In this document: in pieces, positions 34,515-43,953 of the stretch
How the letters are laid out: the number at the start of each line of letters is the position of its first letter
Position numbering within the stretch: position 1 is the stretch's first letter
Source: Coprococcus sp.
GTDB taxonomy: Bacteria; Bacillota; Clostridia; Lachnospirales; Lachnospiraceae
Reading direction: 5' to 3'
Assembly (NCBI GenBank): GCA_017935345.1
Contig: JAGBHU010000046.1
Coordinates: forward strand, 1-64,000
Length of the DNA stretch: 64,000 bases
Program-made: the position numbers and the translations under genes
The notes under the pieces: generated by a model
The model's input: only the letters and a program-made list of their open reading frames with translations
Database searches by the model: none
Told to the model about the DNA's origin: nothing

Positions 34515-35777
34515 ATGCCAGCTTACAAAGATAAAAAGACTGGTAACTGGTTCTGCAAGTTCTACTATACGGACTGGCAGGGCAACAACCGACAAAAGTG
34601 GAAACGAGGCTTCGCCACCAAAAAGGAAGCCTTAGCATTTGAAAGGGAATTTCTTGAGAAGCAGTCCGCTAACCCGGATATGACTTTTCAGAGTCTCTAC
34701 CAACTTTATATGGAAGATATGACCGCCCGGTTAAAGGAGTCAACCATCCTGACCAAGAAGCACATTTGCGAGACTCACATTCTCCCCTTCTTCGGGAAAA
34801 AGCCCATCAATGAGATCAAGGCTTCCGATGTGAGAAGATGGCAGAATCAGCTGATGAATTCCCCAAAGGGATATTCCAAGACTTATTTGAAAACCATCAA
34901 CAATCAGCTCACCTGCATGATTAACTACGCAAAACGTTTCTACGATTTGAACACCAATCCATGCGGACAGGCGGGAAGCATCGGTCAGTCCCAGGCAGAT
35001 GAAATGGACTACTGGACTTACGATGAGTATATCGCTTTCCGTGAAGGCATTAAGGACAAGCCTCTGTCCTATATCTGCTTTCAGGTGCTCTACTGGACCG
35101 GAATGCGTGAAGGTGAACTTCTGGCACTGACTGCTGCCGATATCAACCTTGTTGCAAAACAGATTGATATCAACAAAACCTATCAACGTCTTCACGGAGA
35201 GGACATCATTACCACTCCCAAGACAAAGAAAAGTAAGCGTAAAGTTCCCATTCCGGATTTTCTGTGTCAGGAGCTGCAGGAGTATATGAATTCCCGTTAT
35301 ATGCTTTCTCCGGATGAAAGGCTCTTCCCGGTCACCAAATCCTATCTCTCCCATGAGATGGAACGGGGATGCAAGGCAACCGGTGTGAAAAAGATACGAA
35401 TTCACGACGTCCGTCACTCGCACGCCAGTTTACTCATCAATCAGGGCTGTGATGCACTTATCCTTGCAGACAGACTTGGACACGAAAAGGTATCCACAAC
35501 ACTGAATACCTACTCCCACCTGTTTCCACATAAACAGCAGGAGCTGGTGAACAATCTGGAACAGCTTGCAGCCAATGTACCGGTTACACCAACACCGGAG
35601 CCGCCGATTGGAAATCCACTGCTTGAAACCATGGGCATTTCCTATGATGATGGCATGGCAAACAGTTCAGTCGCTCCGGAGACAGCATACGCCGACACAG
35701 ATCTTCCATATGGACCAGTGCCTAAAGAAACGGCATCCGGAAAGGTTATCCCGATGCCACAAAGAAAAGCTATCTAA
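34515..35777 (+). CDS. Tyrosine site-specific integrase
   Basis: A 420-residue tyrosine recombinase with an arm-binding N-terminus (PAYKDKKTGNWFCKFYYTDW), a core-binding SAM-like domain, and a catalytic domain containing the Arg of WTGMREGELLAL, the HxxR of IRIHDVRHSHAS, and LGHEKVSTTLNTYSHL with the nucleophile Tyr. It integrates the element. I chose the third in-frame ATG (34515) because AAAGGAG lies 9 bp upstream; the two earlier ATGs abut that site. It reads toward the 3' end of guaA, 111 bp away, which marks that gene's end as the probable attachment site. Confidence 0.95.
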   Translation: MPAYKDKKTGNWFCKFYYTDWQGNNRQKWKRGFATKKEALAFEREFLEKQSANPDMTFQSLYQLYMEDMTARLKESTILTKKHICETHILPFFGKKPINEIKASDVRRWQNQLMNSPKGYSKTYLKTINNQLTCMINYAKRFYDLNTNPCGQAGSIGQSQADEMDYWTYDEYIAFREGIKDKPLSYICFQVLYWTGMREGELLALTAADINLVAKQIDINKTYQRLHGEDIITTPKTKKSKRKVPIPDFLCQELQEYMNSRYMLSPDERLFPVTKSYLSHEMERGCKATGVKKIRIHDVRHSHASLLINQGCDALILADRLGHEKVSTTLNTYSHLFPHKQQELVNNLEQLAANVPVTPTPEPPIGNPLLETMGISYDDGMANSSVAPETAYADTDLPYGPVPKETASGKVIPMPQRKAI

Positions 35778-35888
35778 GAAGTAAAACGATGCGAAACAGA
35801 GTAGTTGCGGTTAGTAGCAATTTAGTAGCAGAGCAAAAGAAAAAGTCCGGGAACGCACTGTTTATAAGGCTTCCCAGACTTGTGGCTA
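35778..35888. other. Probable attachment-site region between integrase and guaA
   Basis: Contains TTAGTAGCAATTTAGTAGCA, a direct repeat of a type seen near integrase arm sites, then a hairpin, then the guaA stop. The 3' end of guaA (plus strand TTCGAACTCAATCGTTCC, 35893-35910) is the expected core. I found no second copy of it in the window. Confidence 0.5.
35843..35881 (-). terminator. Rho-independent terminator of guaA
   Basis: AAGTCCGGGAA and TTCCCAGACTT pair at 10 of 11 positions. On the minus strand a TTTTTCTTTT run follows the stem. It lies 8 bp beyond the guaA stop. Confidence 0.7.
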
Positions 35889-37430
35889 CTATTCGAACTC
35901 AATCGTTCCAGGTGGCTTACTGGTCAAATCATACATGACCCTGTTAACCCCCTTGACCTCATTAATAATCCGCGTCATAACCTTTTGAAGCACCTCAAAC
36001 GGGATTTCTGCACAATCCGCCGTCATGAAGTCGCTTGTGCAGACTGCACGAAGTGCAACAGCATAGTCGTAGGTTCTGTCATCACCCATAACACCGACGG
36101 AACGCATATTGGTGAGAGCTGCAAAGTATTGTCCGAGTCCCTTATCAAGACCTGCCTTCGCAATTTCTTCACGGTAAATATAATCCGCATCCTGAACCAT
36201 ACGAACCTTCTCAGCTGTTACTTCGCCTACTATTCGGATACCAAGTCCCGGTCCCGGGAATGGCTGACGGTATACAAGATATTCCGGGATACCAAGCTCC
36301 AGTCCGGCGCGGCGCACCTCATCCTTAAACAAAAGGCGGAGTGGTTCAACGATTTCTTTAAAATCTACATAATCCGGAAGTCCTCCTACATTGTGGTGTG
36401 ACTTGATGGTTGCGGATTTGCCAAGACCTGACTCAATTACATCAGGATAGATCGTTCCCTGCACCAAGAAATCTACCGCACCTATCTTCTTGGCCTCCTC
36501 CTCAAATACCCTGATGAACTCCTCGCCTATGATCTTTCGCTTTTCCTCAGGCTCGGTTACACCTGCCAGCTTTTCATAGAATCTGTCCTGTGCATTTACA
36601 CGGATGAAATTGAGGTCATAAGCACCATTCGGGCCAAATACTGCCTCTACCTCATCACCTTCATTCTTACGAAGAAGTCCTTGGTCTACAAATACACATG
36701 TGAGCTGCTTTCCTACTGCCTTAGACAGAAGAACTGCGGCAACGGATGAATCTACGCCACCTGACAGCGCACACAATACCTTGCCGTCTCCGATTTTCTC
36801 ACGAAGATTCTTGATAGTATCATCTACAAATGAGTCCATTCTCCAGTCACCGGCACAGCCACATACATCTATAACAAATGCCTTCAGCATTTTCATACCT
36901 TCCTGTGTATGCATGACCTCAGGATGGAACTGTGTTGCATACAATTTCTTCTCAGGGCACTCCATAGCTGCCACAGGGCATACAGGCGTCGTTGCACATA
37001 CTTTAAAACCTTCCGGTGCTTCTGCGATATAATCTGTATGGCTCATCCAGCAAATTGTCTTTTCTTCAACATCGGCAAATAATACAGAATTCTTATCTAT
37101 ATCAACCTCTGTTCTGCCATATTCGCTAACCGGAGCTGTAGCAACCTTGCCGCCCAGCAAATGTGCCATAAGCTGGGAACCGTAACAAATACCTAAAATA
37201 GGAATACCCAGCTCAAATATCTCCTTGCTGTAACTTGGAGCTTCCTCTTTATATACACTATTGGGACCACCGGTAAAGATGATACCCTTCGGATTCATTT
37301 CTTTGATTTTTTCAATCGGAAGTGTATATGGATGTACTTCCGCATATACATTACACTCTCTAACACGTCTTGCAATTAACTGATTGTACTGACCGCCAAA
37401 GTCCAGCACTATAACCAATTCCTTATTCAT
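35889..37430 (-). CDS. guaA: GMP synthase (glutamine-hydrolysing)
   Basis: A 513-residue bifunctional enzyme converting XMP to GMP. The N-terminal class I glutamine amidotransferase shows the nucleophile in GICYGSQLM (Cys near 83) and the His-Glu of QFHPEV. The ATP pyrophosphatase has the P-loop [11 protein letters not shown]. The C-terminus is the conserved dimerisation domain ending in [10 protein letters not shown]. The start follows AAGGAG. It is a single-copy housekeeping gene whose 3' end is a known integration hotspot; the reading frame is intact, as expected if the element restored it. Confidence 0.98.
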   Translation of the reverse strand: MNKELVIVLDFGGQYNQLIARRVRECNVYAEVHPYTLPIEKIKEMNPKGIIFTGGPNSVYKEEAPSYSKEIFELGIPILGICYGSQLMAHLLGGKVATAPVSEYGRTEVDIDKNSVLFADVEEKTICWMSHTDYIAEAPEGFKVCATTPVCPVAAMECPEKKLYATQFHPEVMHTQEGMKMLKAFVIDVCGCAGDWRMDSFVDDTIKNLREKIGDGKVLCALSGGVDSSVAAVLLSKAVGKQLTCVFVDQGLLRKNEGDEVEAVFGPNGAYDLNFIRVNAQDRFYEKLAGVTEPEEKRKIIGEEFIRVFEEEAKKIGAVDFLVQGTIYPDVIESGLGKSATIKSHHNVGGLPDYVDFKEIVEPLRLLFKDEVRRAGLELGIPEYLVYRQPFPGPGLGIRIVGEVTAEKVRMVQDADYIYREEIAKAGLDKGLGQYFAALTNMRSVGVMGDDRTYDYAVALRAVCTSDFMTADCAEIPFEVLQKVMTRIINEVKGVNRVMYDLTSKPPGTIEFE

Positions 37431-37849
37431 CTGTCTCTCCTTGATTCAATAATACAGGCAATCATTGCCCGGACTTTCGTATAACACTTTCTCAGTATAA
37501 CACAATATGCAGCACTTTTGTGCGGCATATTTAAACTTTTTACAATTATCACGAAACTAAAATCTATATTAATCCCATCTATGTTAAATTTCCCCAAATT
37601 CAAAAATGCCATCGGTATTCTTGCTGAAAAATATGGAATAGCTTTGTTGCCATATTCCTACCCTCATTCCTGCAACTCCGCTGGTGGATATATCAATTCA
37701 TCTTATTGCTTATCACATTCCTTTTTTCAATCTGCATGTCAAAGAAAATGGATTCTAAAGTTAAAATAAAAAGGCATTGATAAATGCAAAACAAATTGTC
37801 TCCTCAGCTTTCAATATTGTCTGTCTTTTTCTCTTTTCCATAATCTCAC
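37431..37849. other. Intergenic stretch upstream of guaA
   Basis: About 420 bp without a convincing gene. A hairpin ATATGCAGCAC-TTTT-GTGCGGCATAT lies at about 37505-37532, just upstream of a possible minus-strand TATACT. No purine riboswitch pattern was seen. Confidence 0.4.
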
Positions 37850-37901
37850 TTGACAAACAGGTCTACATGCTGTAGACTCAAATTATTCTACAACATGTAG
37901 A
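37850..37901 (+). promoter_or_regulatory. Promoter and twin BlaI/MecI-type operators
   Basis: TTGACA (37850-37855), 17 bp, TAGACT (37873-37878). Two operators TCTACA-N3-TGTAGA (37862-37876 and 37887-37901), centres 25 bp apart, cover the spacer/-10 and the start region. This fits autorepression by the BlaI-type product encoded downstream. Confidence 0.85.
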
Positions 37902-38023
37902 CCTACCCAAAAAATAATTTTCAATAAATTGTAAATACGGAAAATAATGAAAGAACAGCTAACCGGAGTGTAGAGAACAGCTCCAAATAAAATACTAAAA
38001 ATAATAACCAGGAGGTAACGTTT

Positions 38024-38386
38024 ATGATTGATTATCAGATGGGTGCAATTGAATCCCACTTTGCAGATATTATTTGGGAGAATGAGCCTATTTCTTCTAC
38101 GGAATTATCCAAACGAAGCGAGGAAATACTGAATTGGAAGAAATCGACTACATATACCGTATTAAAACGCCTTTGTGATAAGGGCATCTTTCAGAACAAC
38201 AAGGGTACGGTAACTTCGCTTATTTCCCGCGATGAATTTTACTCCGCCAGAAGTGAAATGTTTGTAGCGGAAACCTTTGACGGCTCTCTTCCGGCATTTT
38301 TAACCGCTTTTACAAAAAGGAAGAAATTGACAGCAGAGGAGATTGCACACCTGCGCCGTATCGTTGCAGAATATGAGGAGGAATAA
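38024..38386 (+). CDS. BlaI/MecI/CopY family repressor
   Basis: A 120-residue winged-helix repressor (ELSKRSEEILNWKKSTTYTVLKRL) with a C-terminal dimerisation helix. In this family a partner M56 sensor protease cleaves the repressor on sensing cell-wall antibiotics, relieving repression. Its start follows AGGAGG. Stop and next start are 2 bp apart, so it is co-transcribed with the BlaR1-like gene. The operators at 37862-37901 match the family's TACA-N-TGTA pattern. Confidence 0.92.
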   Translation: MIDYQMGAIESHFADIIWENEPISSTELSKRSEEILNWKKSTTYTVLKRLCDKGIFQNNKGTVTSLISRDEFYSARSEMFVAETFDGSLPAFLTAFTKRKKLTAEEIAHLRRIVAEYEEE

Positions 38387-38388
38387 TT

Positions 38389-40185
38389 ATGGAATCTTTA
38401 TTTTTGAAACTTCTTAATATGAGCATAACGGCAAGCTGGCTTGTACTTGCTGTTATTGTTGTTCGTCTGCTGCTGAGGAAAGCACCGAAATCAATTTCCT
38501 GTCTTCTTTGGATACTGGTCGCAGTCAGACTGATTTGTCCTTTTTCATTTGAAAGCATATTGAGCCTGATTCCAAGTGCAGAAACAATCCCACCGCAAAT
38601 TATTGATTCGAAAACGCCGACAATAAACAGTGGAATCTCCATTCTTAACAACACGATCAATCCGATTATCTCCGACTCCCTTGCACCAAATAACGGAGAC
38701 AGCGTCAATCCCTTACAGGTAATAAGCGGCATTGCTTCAATTATTTGGATAATCGGATTTGTCTGTATGGTGCTTTATGCCGCTGTCAGTTTCATTCGTT
38801 TGCACAGGAAAACAAGAGAGGGTGTAGAAATTCAAAAAGGTATATGGCTCTGTGACCGTATCGACACTCCATTTATTCTCGGTCTGACACGTCCCCGTAT
38901 TTTCCTGCCATCAACAATCCAAAAAGATGACATGAAATATGTACTCGCCCACGAAAAAGCTCACCTGAAGCGGTACGACCACATCTGGAAACCTCTTGGA
39001 TTTGCATTGCTAGCTGTTTACTGGTTTAATCCGATTATATGGGCGGCTTATATCCTGCTCTGTCGGGATATTGAACTTGCCTGTGATGAAAAAGTCATCC
39101 GGGATTTGGGATTTAAAATCAAGAAACCTTATTCAAATGCCCTGATCAATTGCAGCGTTACCCGCAATATGGTTTCCGCCTGTCCATTAGCCTTTGGCGA
39201 AACTTCCGTCAAAAAAAGAATAAAATCCGTTCTGAACTATAAAAGGCCTGCATTTTGGATTACGATTTGTGCCATTGTGACAAGCATTGTTGTAGCAGTA
39301 TGCTTTTTAACAAATCCACCTTCTAAACAGAAGTCACTTGAACTTGATACAGAACTTGACGCATTTATCTCACAGGTGATTATGACAGAAAATAAAACAG
39401 CACATACATCAGAGAATTTCCCCTGTGAAAATCATAAAATTCTTGATATCGAACCAGAAGGAAATAGAACTATTCTATATTCTTGGGTTTTGTATTGCGA
39501 ATATAAAGATGCTTCACTTGAAATTGAAAGTGGCTCACATATTCCATCCGTTATTACAGTAGAAGAAAGTGATAGTGGCAAATATCGTTTGGTTGAATAT
39601 TGGATACCAAGAGACGGAACCAACTACGAAACAGATATTAAAACAAAATTTCCCCGTCATTTATGGGAAGAAGCATTGGATTCTCAATTGCATATAGAGG
39701 AGCAATCGAAAGTCTGTGAATTGACAGCACGGAAACATTTTTCAAATATTGGAGAATTAAACAAAACAGATAATCTCTTTGATAACCTTGGAATGAGATA
39801 CTTTGCCTCGCCATCTGCCGGGTTAAACAAAACAGATAATCTCTTTGATAACACCAATGAGGTTCTGCTTGGCTTTACAGAATCGGCTGATCCCACAACG
39901 CCTACCATTTTACTAAGAAAAGATAATACCTTCTCGTTCACCTGGTCAGCTTTTAGCAGCTATTTTGCAGTTGGGACATACCAAATGAATGACGATGCAT
40001 TAATTTTAACTACTGATGATAATAAAAATGTATATACCTTCCAAAAAGTTGATACCGGTTATGCATTTGACGCAGGGAAATCCTCACCAATTCCTCAATA
40101 CAAATATTCGGAAAATGCTGCCCCGCAATCTCCGGTACCTGACGGCGCAATCTTTCAGCAGCTTAATACAGAAAGCTCCTATTAA
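38389..40185 (+). CDS. BlaR1/MecR1-like M56 membrane metallopeptidase
   Basis: A 598-residue protein with N-terminal membrane helices (about 12-30, 38-60, 112-135, 200-225 and 285-305). The M56 zinc motif HEKAH is at 188-192, with the second acidic ligand in IELACDEKV near 229. The extracytoplasmic part (about 310-598) lacks a penicillin-binding SxxK/SxN/KTG set, so a beta-lactam signal is unlikely. It contains a duplicated NKTDNLFDN segment (see 39757-39852). It pairs with the BlaI-like repressor. No resistance gene follows; the target operon may be the pair itself or genes elsewhere. Confidence 0.9.
   Translation: MESLFLKLLNMSITASWLVLAVIVVRLLLRKAPKSISCLLWILVAVRLICPFSFESILSLIPSAETIPPQIIDSKTPTINSGISILNNTINPIISDSLAPNNGDSVNPLQVISGIASIIWIIGFVCMVLYAAVSFIRLHRKTREGVEIQKGIWLCDRIDTPFILGLTRPRIFLPSTIQKDDMKYVLAHEKAHLKRYDHIWKPLGFALLAVYWFNPIIWAAYILLCRDIELACDEKVIRDLGFKIKKPYSNALINCSVTRNMVSACPLAFGETSVKKRIKSVLNYKRPAFWITICAIVTSIVVAVCFLTNPPSKQKSLELDTELDAFISQVIMTENKTAHTSENFPCENHKILDIEPEGNRTILYSWVLYCEYKDASLEIESGSHIPSVITVEESDSGKYRLVEYWIPRDGTNYETDIKTKFPRHLWEEALDSQLHIEEQSKVCELTARKHFSNIGELNKTDNLFDNLGMRYFASPSAGLNKTDNLFDNTNEVLLGFTESADPTTPTILLRKDNTFSFTWSAFSSYFAVGTYQMNDDALILTTDDNKNVYTFQKVDTGYAFDAGKSSPIPQYKYSENAAPQSPVPDGAIFQQLNTESSY
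39757..39852. repeat. 66-bp period duplication inside the BlaR1-like gene
   Basis: A 30-bp sequence (39757-39786) is repeated exactly at 39823-39852, giving two LNKTDNLFDN segments 22 residues apart in the sensor domain. Confidence 0.9.
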
Positions 40186-40219
40186 TTAAAAAGTACAGAA
40201 CTTTCTTATAAATCAAAAA

Positions 40220-40252
40220 GCGGCAGAGCCTGTTACAATTACACTCTGCCGC
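40220..40252 (-). terminator. Terminator of the ftsEX-ctpA operon
   Basis: A perfect 9-bp stem GCGGCAGAG / CTCTGCCGC with a 15-nt loop. On the minus strand it is followed by TTTTTGATTT. It lies beyond the 40-bp repeat array, so the repeats sit inside the transcript's 3' UTR. Confidence 0.7.
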
Positions 40253-40265
40253 CAATCTATTCTTT

Positions 40266-40463
40266 TCTCAAAACAACTGCTTCTCTGAATTGACTCCCTT
40301 TATCTCTCCAAAGCAACTGCTTCTCCAAGTCGACTTCTTTTATCTCTTCAAAGCAACTGCTTTCCTGAATTGACTCCCTTTATCTCTCCAAAGCAACACC
40401 TTCTCTGAGTTGCCCTCTTTTATCTCTCCAAAACAACTACTCCTCCGTGTTGCCCTCATCTTC
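40266..40463. repeat. Five tandem ~40-bp repeats in the ctpA 3' end and UTR
   Basis: Units begin TCTCAAAACAAC (40266), TCTCCAAAGCAAC (40305), TCTTCAAAGCAAC (40345), TCTCCAAAGCAAC (40385) and TCTCCAAAACAAC (40425). The period is 39-40 bp. The last unit includes the final codons of ctpA. Copies differ at several positions. Confidence 0.9.
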
Positions 40464-41783
40464 ACTTGAAGCATCTTCTTCCGTAGAAGCTGTCGTATCC
40501 TCACTCGTCGGCTGCATCATACTCATTCCCAAATCATTCATGAGTACATCAAGCCCCTTCTGATACTGGGTGTCCTTTGTGCCCTTAAAATCATCAGCCG
40601 TATAATCCTCAGGAAGTTTTACCTCAATATCAGGAGCTACTCCTTTTTCATGAATGTCGTTACCATTTGGCGTAAAATACTTGGATATTGTCAACTTTAC
40701 TGCCGAACCATCCTCAAGTGGAATTACACTCTGAACAATCCCTTTACCGTAGGTATTCTCCCCTACCAAAGTAGCTGCCTCATAATCCTTGAGTGATGCA
40801 GAAAGTATCTCTGATGCGCTGGCACTTTCACCGTTTACCAGTACCACCATAGGCATATCAAGATACTCTTCGCCTGTCGACTTATATTCGCTAAGGACTG
40901 TTCCGTTCTTATCCTTCTGATATACAATCATACCTTCCGGAAGAAGAAAATCGCATATGTCTACAACCGTAGAAAGCATACCACCCGGATTATCTCTGAC
41001 ATCAATCATAAGTGCTTCCATGCCCTGTGACTTCAAATCTGCCACAGCATCTCTAAACAGCTCATCCGTATTGGCAATAAACTGAGTAATTTGGATATAA
41101 CCAATCCTATTCTCCACCAATTCATATGAAACGGTTTTATTCTCCACAACCTGTCTTGTAATGGTTACATCATGGTATTTTCTGTCTTCCATTCTGTATA
41201 CCTTCAGCGTAACATCCGTTCCCGGCTCACCTCTGATAAGCGTAACAAGATAATCCAAATCATCCGATGACTGTATCTCATAATCATCGATCTGAACAAT
41301 ATAATCGCCCGGAAGTAAATCCACCTTCTCGGCAGGTGAACCGTCCAATATAGAAACTGCAACAATGGCACCTGTCTCAGGGTCTGACCTTACGGTAACA
41401 CCGATGCCTGCATATTCCCCGGATTCGTCCTCCTGCAGCTTGGCAAATTCCTCCGCTGTATAATATTTTGCGTAAGGGTCATCCAGTGCCTCTACCATAC
41501 CCGCATATAAACCATTTTTCAAATCCTCATCCGAAGTTTCAAAATAGTAATATGCATCAATGATGGCTTCTATCTTTGCAACGCGCTCCAATACATCATT
41601 ATCAACTACAGAACCATTATATATCAAATCGTACTTTTCTTCGTCCTTATCCGATTTATCGTCCGAATCATTGTATTTGCCGCTTGAATTATCCTTAAGT
41701 CTCTTTAACTCGCAGCCTGTAAATCCCATGCACATGATGCATGCCATCGTCACAATACAAAATCTTTTTATCAATTTCTTCAT
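40437..41783 (-). CDS. ctpA: C-terminal processing peptidase, S41 family lipoprotein
   Basis: A 448-residue exported protease. A signal peptide ends in the lipobox GFTGC (Cys24), so it is membrane-anchored. A PDZ domain (about 125-205; GIGVTVRSDPETGAIVAVS) precedes the S41 core, with the Ser in VNGESASASEIL and the Lys in GENTYGKGIVQS. It trims or degrades envelope proteins at their C-termini. The end is acidic and Glu/Asp/Ser-rich. It is last in the ftsE-ftsX-M23-ctpA group and probably acts in control of septal or wall hydrolysis. Confidence 0.95.
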   Translation of the reverse strand: MKKLIKRFCIVTMACIMCMGFTGCELKRLKDNSSGKYNDSDDKSDKDEEKYDLIYNGSVVDNDVLERVAKIEAIIDAYYYFETSDEDLKNGLYAGMVEALDDPYAKYYTAEEFAKLQEDESGEYAGIGVTVRSDPETGAIVAVSILDGSPAEKVDLLPGDYIVQIDDYEIQSSDDLDYLVTLIRGEPGTDVTLKVYRMEDRKYHDVTITRQVVENKTVSYELVENRIGYIQITQFIANTDELFRDAVADLKSQGMEALMIDVRDNPGGMLSTVVDICDFLLPEGMIVYQKDKNGTVLSEYKSTGEEYLDMPMVVLVNGESASASEILSASLKDYEAATLVGENTYGKGIVQSVIPLEDGSAVKLTISKYFTPNGNDIHEKGVAPDIEVKLPEDYTADDFKGTKDTQYQKGLDVLMNDLGMSMMQPTSEDTTASTEEDASSEDEGNTEE

Positions 41784-41807
41784 TTTTCACAAAACTCCTT
41801 AAAACAA

Positions 41808-41831
41808 AGAATAGCCCCGTAGGGCAATTCT
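41808..41831 (-). terminator. Hairpin after the M23 gene
   Basis: AGAATAGCCC and GGGCAATTCT pair with one mismatch around a 4-nt loop. On the minus strand TTTGTTTTAAG follows. It probably attenuates read-through into ctpA, 25 bp on. Confidence 0.6.
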
Positions 41832-41845
41832 CTGATAATTTCTAT

Positions 41846-43033
41846 TTATAAATAATCACGTGGATTTACATATGTTCCATTTATTCTCACACCAAAATGG
41901 CAATGTGTACCTGTTGATATTCCTGTGCTTCCTGCTTTTGCAATAACCTGACCTTTTTCTACAGACTGTCCAACACCAACCACGAGCTGTGAGTTATGCA
42001 TGTAAACCGTACAGACACCATTTCCATGGTCTATCATAACATAGTTTCCGCAGCCACTATTATATTCTGATATAATAACCGTTCCTGCCTCAGCTGCAAC
42101 AATGTCAGTACCATATTCACAGCCTATATCCAAGCCCTGATGATACGTACTTGCTCCTGCCGTCGGCGCATCACGATATCCAAATTCACATGTTACAACG
42201 GACCAGCCTGCCACAGGCCACATAAACACACCACTATACGCTGACGGATCATAAATTGTCTGACCTGAACCTGACTGGCTCGCCATGGCAGCAGCCTGCA
42301 TCTCAGCGATCTTCTGCTCAGCGGCCTCTCTCTCAGCGGCAAATTTCGAAACCAATGCCTCCTGTGCAACAATATCACCATCATACTTTGTGATTTCAGT
42401 ATTCTTTGTATCAATAACATCCTGAAGATTAACCCGCTGTGTCTCCAAATCCGTTTTGACGGATTCTACATCACGCAGGTCAGCCTCAAGCGTCTCTTCA
42501 TATTCTTTAATCGCCTGCTTTGTTGCTATAAGCGTATTGAGCTGTTCCTGGTCATAAGCGGAAAGCTGTTCCACATATTCCGACTTATTCAGCATATCTG
42601 TAAATGATGCGGAAGATAAAAGTGTATCAATATACTCTACCTCGCCATTCTCATAAAGATACTGTATTCTTTTCTCCATTGCCGCATACTGATTATCCTC
42701 TGCTACCTGTGCATCGGCAAGCTTAAGCTGTGTTTCATCTATTTCCTTCTGAAGCTCCTCTGCCTCCGCCTCTTTGTCGGTTATCTGAGTCTGAATAGCT
42801 GTAATCTCACTATCCAGCTGCTGAACATATTGAATCAACTCATTCTGCTCTGCTTCAAGCGAATCCAATACCTCCTGTGCATTATCCTCATTTTCCTGAG
42901 CTTCATCTCTTTTATCCTTTTCATCCTGAATGCTGGATGCATATACGGTTCCCAAAGAACAACCCATAACAAGTGCCATAATAATTGCTACCTTTGGAAG
43001 TTTCTTACCTACTCTAAATTGTCTTTTCTTCAA
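41846..43033 (-). CDS. Murein hydrolase activator with M23 domain
   Basis: A 395-residue exported protein. A signal/membrane helix (about 15-35) is followed by a long coiled coil (about 40-240) and a C-terminal LytM/M23 domain (HQGLDIGCEYGTDIVAAEAG and HCHFGVRINGTYVNP). Such EnvC/PcsB-like proteins cleave or activate cleavage of peptidoglycan at the septum under FtsEX control. Zinc ligands are present in HQGLD and HCHFG. Starts GTG (43042) or TTG (43033) are possible; GGGGTGAT favours the TTG. It lies directly downstream of ftsX, supporting the partnership. Confidence 0.93.
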   Translation of the reverse strand: MKKRQFRVGKKLPKVAIIMALVMGCSLGTVYASSIQDEKDKRDEAQENEDNAQEVLDSLEAEQNELIQYVQQLDSEITAIQTQITDKEAEAEELQKEIDETQLKLADAQVAEDNQYAAMEKRIQYLYENGEVEYIDTLLSSASFTDMLNKSEYVEQLSAYDQEQLNTLIATKQAIKEYEETLEADLRDVESVKTDLETQRVNLQDVIDTKNTEITKYDGDIVAQEALVSKFAAEREAAEQKIAEMQAAAMASQSGSGQTIYDPSAYSGVFMWPVAGWSVVTCEFGYRDAPTAGASTYHQGLDIGCEYGTDIVAAEAGTVIISEYNSGCGNYVMIDHGNGVCTVYMHNSQLVVGVGQSVEKGQVIAKAGSTGISTGTHCHFGVRINGTYVNPRDYL

Positions 43034-43044
43034 TTGGATCACCC

Positions 43045-43953
43045 CTATACTTTCAAATGCTTACGTGTTGTTACTAAACTGCCAAACAGACCTACACCGA
43101 TACCAAGTACAAGTCCTACAGGAATCATTGTTTTGAACAGCTCTTCCTGACTTACAAATGCAAATATACTTGTAATGACCTTAAACCGTCCTACTACATA
43201 TGCGAGTATTTTCTCATACATCTCATAGAGAAGAACAAGCGGTATCGCTGAACCGACTGCTCCGATAATGATACCTTCTATAATGAATGGTGCTCTTACA
43301 AAAAAGTTTGTCGCACCAATCAGCTTCATAATACCAATTTCCTCTTTTCTGACTGTAATACCTATCGTAATGGTATTGCTAATCAGGAATATAGATACCA
43401 GCATCAGTATCACTACGATACCTACCGATGCATAACCCACCAACGAAGAAAGTGTCGACAAACCATCTGCCGTGACATCAGAACTCTTAACTGAACGTAC
43501 TCCCTGTAAATCCTTTGCATATGCAACAAATTCAGCCTGTTTTGATACATCCTTCAAAGTCACTGAATAGGAAGCGGAATTCCGAAGCGGATTCTCATCT
43601 CCAAATGCTTCCATTGCTGCTTCAGGATCATCATAATTCTGCTCACAGAAGTTTTTCAAAGCTTCCTCCGGCGAAATATAATCCATTGTATTAACATAAT
43701 CAAGCACTCTTATCTGTTCACCTATCAGCTGTACCGATTCCTCTGGTAAATCCTCCTCAAAAAATACTGATATTGTTATTGTATTCTCAAGCTCCTTCAT
43801 TCCTGACTGGAAGTTTACTACTACTGCATATATAATACCAAACAAAAACAGACATGATATAATTGTACCAAGTGACGCAAGTGAGAATAAAATATTTCTT
43901 CTGATATTTGAAAATCCCTGTCTCAGGATATAAAAGAATGTACTAATCTTCAT
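43045..43953 (-). CDS. ftsX: Cell-division ABC permease FtsX
   Basis: A 302-residue FtsX with four membrane helices (about 22-46, 172-196, 220-243 and 270-295) and a large extracytoplasmic loop (about 50-165). It forms the FtsEX complex that passes ATP-driven conformational change to a periplasmic hydrolase, here probably the M23 protein next to it. The start overlaps the end of ftsE by 11 bp. Length and topology are normal. Confidence 0.97.
   Translation of the reverse strand: MKISTFFYILRQGFSNIRRNILFSLASLGTIISCLFLFGIIYAVVVNFQSGMKELENTITISVFFEEDLPEESVQLIGEQIRVLDYVNTMDYISPEEALKNFCEQNYDDPEAAMEAFGDENPLRNSASYSVTLKDVSKQAEFVAYAKDLQGVRSVKSSDVTADGLSTLSSLVGYASVGIVVILMLVSIFLISNTITIGITVRKEEIGIMKLIGATNFFVRAPFIIEGIIIGAVGSAIPLVLLYEMYEKILAYVVGRFKVITSIFAFVSQEELFKTMIPVGLVLGIGVGLFGSLVTTRKHLKV

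Noticed and set aside
35889-35915. Second copy of the guaA 3' end marking the far end of the element
   Set aside because: Scanning by eye for ATTCGAACTCAATCG-like sequence gave no convincing match elsewhere in the window.
37431-37560. Purine riboswitch ahead of guaA
   Set aside because: No three-way-junction pattern or conserved loop sequences were seen; only a simple hairpin.
37518-37769. 83-codon plus-strand ORF upstream of guaA
   Set aside because: No ribosome binding site, no recognisable domain, and it overlaps the guaA promoter region.
38024-40185. Beta-lactam resistance regulon
   Set aside because: No beta-lactamase or PBP gene lies near the BlaI/BlaR1-like pair and the sensor lacks a penicillin-binding domain.
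40266-40463. Possible CRISPR array
   Set aside because: Units are contiguous with no unique spacers and they overlap a coding sequence.
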